From assembly GCA_903872255.1 (NCBI GenBank), contig CAIQJW010000124.1, positions 1-15,251 of the forward strand: a DNA stretch of 15,251 nucleotides, in the 5' to 3' direction. Positions 14,108 through 15,251 of this stretch are shown one piece after another. The translations under genes were made by a program, and so were the position numbers. The notes beneath the pieces were generated by a model, which searched no databases, was not told the origin of the DNA, and saw only the letters and a program-made list of their open reading frames with translations. The DNA is from an uncultured delta proteobacterium. GTDB taxonomy: Bacteria; Desulfobacterota; Syntrophorhabdia; Syntrophorhabdales; Syntrophorhabdaceae. Numbering within the stretch: the stretch's first letter is position 1; every line of letters starts with the position of its first letter.

Positions 14108-15251
14108 CTATTTTTGGATCACGTGCCAGCTATCTTCTATTATGTCGACCTTCTCTTGTTGAATGTCGTACTCGACAATTACCTGATATCCTGTATGCTG
14201 CAGCGGGAAATCGATGAATGATAGTAGTTTACTGATATGGATATGACTCGAGATCGCCCGAAAACATGCAAGCGTTCCAAAACCATGGATACCCATGCAA
14301 CCGATAAGATTCCTTCTTTCATTGAGAGGGTTTTTTAGGATGGTCAGTATCCCGTAGTCTATCCCGGGCATTACAGTTCCGGTTTTATCTTTATAATATT
14401 GCGCTGTTATTGTCCTTCCTGTTGCATCATCATAGATAGACAGGTTTTGATAATCCGGCATTGCATAATTTACGTGATACCTCAACCCCTTAAAATGCTC
14501 GAAGTGGTCTCTTGTCAACCTATTTGAAACGCCGCTACCGCTTAACAGTATGTTTGATGTATGTAACAGTTCATCGACAGCATGGTTTTCCGAACTCTTG
14601 CTTCTGACGGGGTTGCTGTCATACCATAACCTGGAAAATGTCTCATAGAAAAGTTCAATACCTTCCTGTTCTTTGAATGCAGGCCAGTCATATTTCTTGT
14701 CGTTCCTGTAGACAGGGACAGAATGGACAATGTAAAGTGATTGTTCGCGGAGCAGGGGATACCAGAAGTTGTGAAAAGGAGAATCGTTAAGCCCAAGAAT
14801 GAGGTAGAGCAAATCTTCAGAACCTTCTTGTAAAGTCACTTCAAAAGGTTCTATGCTGCCCAACCCGACTTTTTTTGCAAAATTATCGTTAAGGGCTGTA
14901 ATTGCATCCGCATCTATCCTTGTTGATTGCGATTTGTGCAGCATCAAGGCACGCTTTTTAGCTTCCAGGTAATCGGCAGTCTCAATGAAGACCTGTGGCT
15001 TAAAGTTTGATCTAATTAAAGAATTTACCGTCGCAAAGTTTAGAATAGGTTTTTTTCTAAATGCAGCAACGACAAGACTGTATGCTGCACGATGATCATT
15101 ATGGCTGTCTGCCTCAGTGTGGGTAAAGATAAGGTCAGGGTTAAGTTTCCTGTCGTGAAGCACTTCTCTGAATCTGCCAACAGTCTCACCTGTGGTTTCA
15201 AGGAAGGAATCGGGAAAATGCATAAAAAAGATATTTCCTGATGGAAGATCG
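14108..15251 (-). CDS. PIG-L/LmbE-type deacetylase fused to an unidentified C-terminal domain (5' partial)
   Basis: The frame stays open to the right edge, so the start lies outside the window; an ATG at 15223 is internal. The first 100 visible residues are the second half of a PIG-L/LmbE N-acetyl-sugar deacetylase: HFPDSFLE, then PDLIFTHTEADSHNDHRA, the conserved zinc-site motif D-x-H-x-D-H. The first zinc motif, usually H-P-D-D-E, would lie beyond the edge. After a linker comes a domain of about 220 residues that includes NILLSGSGVSN, DYGILTILKNP and a GIHGFGTLACFRA glycine loop. This G-S-x-x-SN / D-Y-G / N-P / G-x-G-T pattern recalls a Rossmann-like sensor domain attached to various prokaryotic proteins, but I cannot name it safely. 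The gene is richer in A+T than the mrf operon and ends in TAG. Confidence 0.75.
   Translation of the reverse strand, partial: DLPSGNIFFMHFPDSFLETTGETVGRFREVLHDRKLNPDLIFTHTEADSHNDHRAAYSLVVAAFRKKPILNFATVNSLIRSNFKPQVFIETADYLEAKKRALMLHKSQSTRIDADAITALNDNFAKKVGLGSIEPFEVTLQEGSEDLLYLILGLNDSPFHNFWYPLLREQSLYIVHSVPVYRNDKKYDWPAFKEQEGIELFYETFSRLWYDSNPVRSKSSENHAVDELLHTSNILLSGSGVSNRLTRDHFEHFKGLRYHVNYAMPDYQNLSIYDDATGRTITAQYYKDKTGTVMPGIDYGILTILKNPLNERRNLIGCMGIHGFGTLACFRAISSHIHISKLLSFIDFPLQHTGYQVIVEYDIQQEKVDIIEDSWHVIQK

Overview
The window looks like chromosomal DNA from a Gram-negative bacterium of moderately high GC. An OmpA-type outer-membrane protein with a signal peptide, a Uup-type ABC-F protein, a ferredoxin-like/ACR3 pair and the protein wording fit an anaerobic Desulfobacterota (former Deltaproteobacteria) lineage, but this assignment is an inference. 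Start codons are mostly ATG behind GGAGG-like ribosome sites. All three stop codons are used; TAG ends at least five genes. No rRNA, tRNA, insertion sequence or CRISPR array was seen.

Left part, plus strand (1-4054): the end of a degenerate receiver-domain protein, a RhlE-type DEAD-box RNA helicase, a Uup-type ABC-F ATPase, and a GIY-YIG nuclease whose start overlaps the uup stop (ATGA). Minus-strand block (4014-7536): a small zinc-finger-like protein, an OmpA-family protein with its own strong promoter, and a two-gene unit in which a 4Fe-4S ferredoxin-type protein precedes an ACR3 arsenite exporter, also behind a strong promoter.

Central plus-strand operon (7803-12412): a 94-residue unknown protein, an MrfA/YprA-type helicase, an MrfB/YprB-type exonuclease with a TPR-like tail, and a small HD-domain alarmone-hydrolase-like enzyme. 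MrfA and MrfB of Bacillus subtilis act together in UvrA-independent repair of mitomycin-type DNA damage, so this is probably a DNA-repair operon with two extra members. Its promoter and the divergent ferredoxin/ACR3 promoter are separated by a short region with four copies of a 9-bp word spaced by whole helical turns.

Right part, minus strand (12409-15251): this stretch is visibly richer in A+T and looks accessory. It holds a universal stress protein with a degenerate ATP loop followed by an unknown membrane-anchored protein, a tiny lysine-rich gene with a strong promoter and ribosome site but an in-frame TAG at codon 4, and the 3' part of a PIG-L/LmbE-type deacetylase fused to a second domain that I cannot name with certainty.

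The best candidates for something undescribed are the four-gene mrf operon with its phased repeats, the amber-interrupted lysine-rich gene, and the PIG-L fusion.
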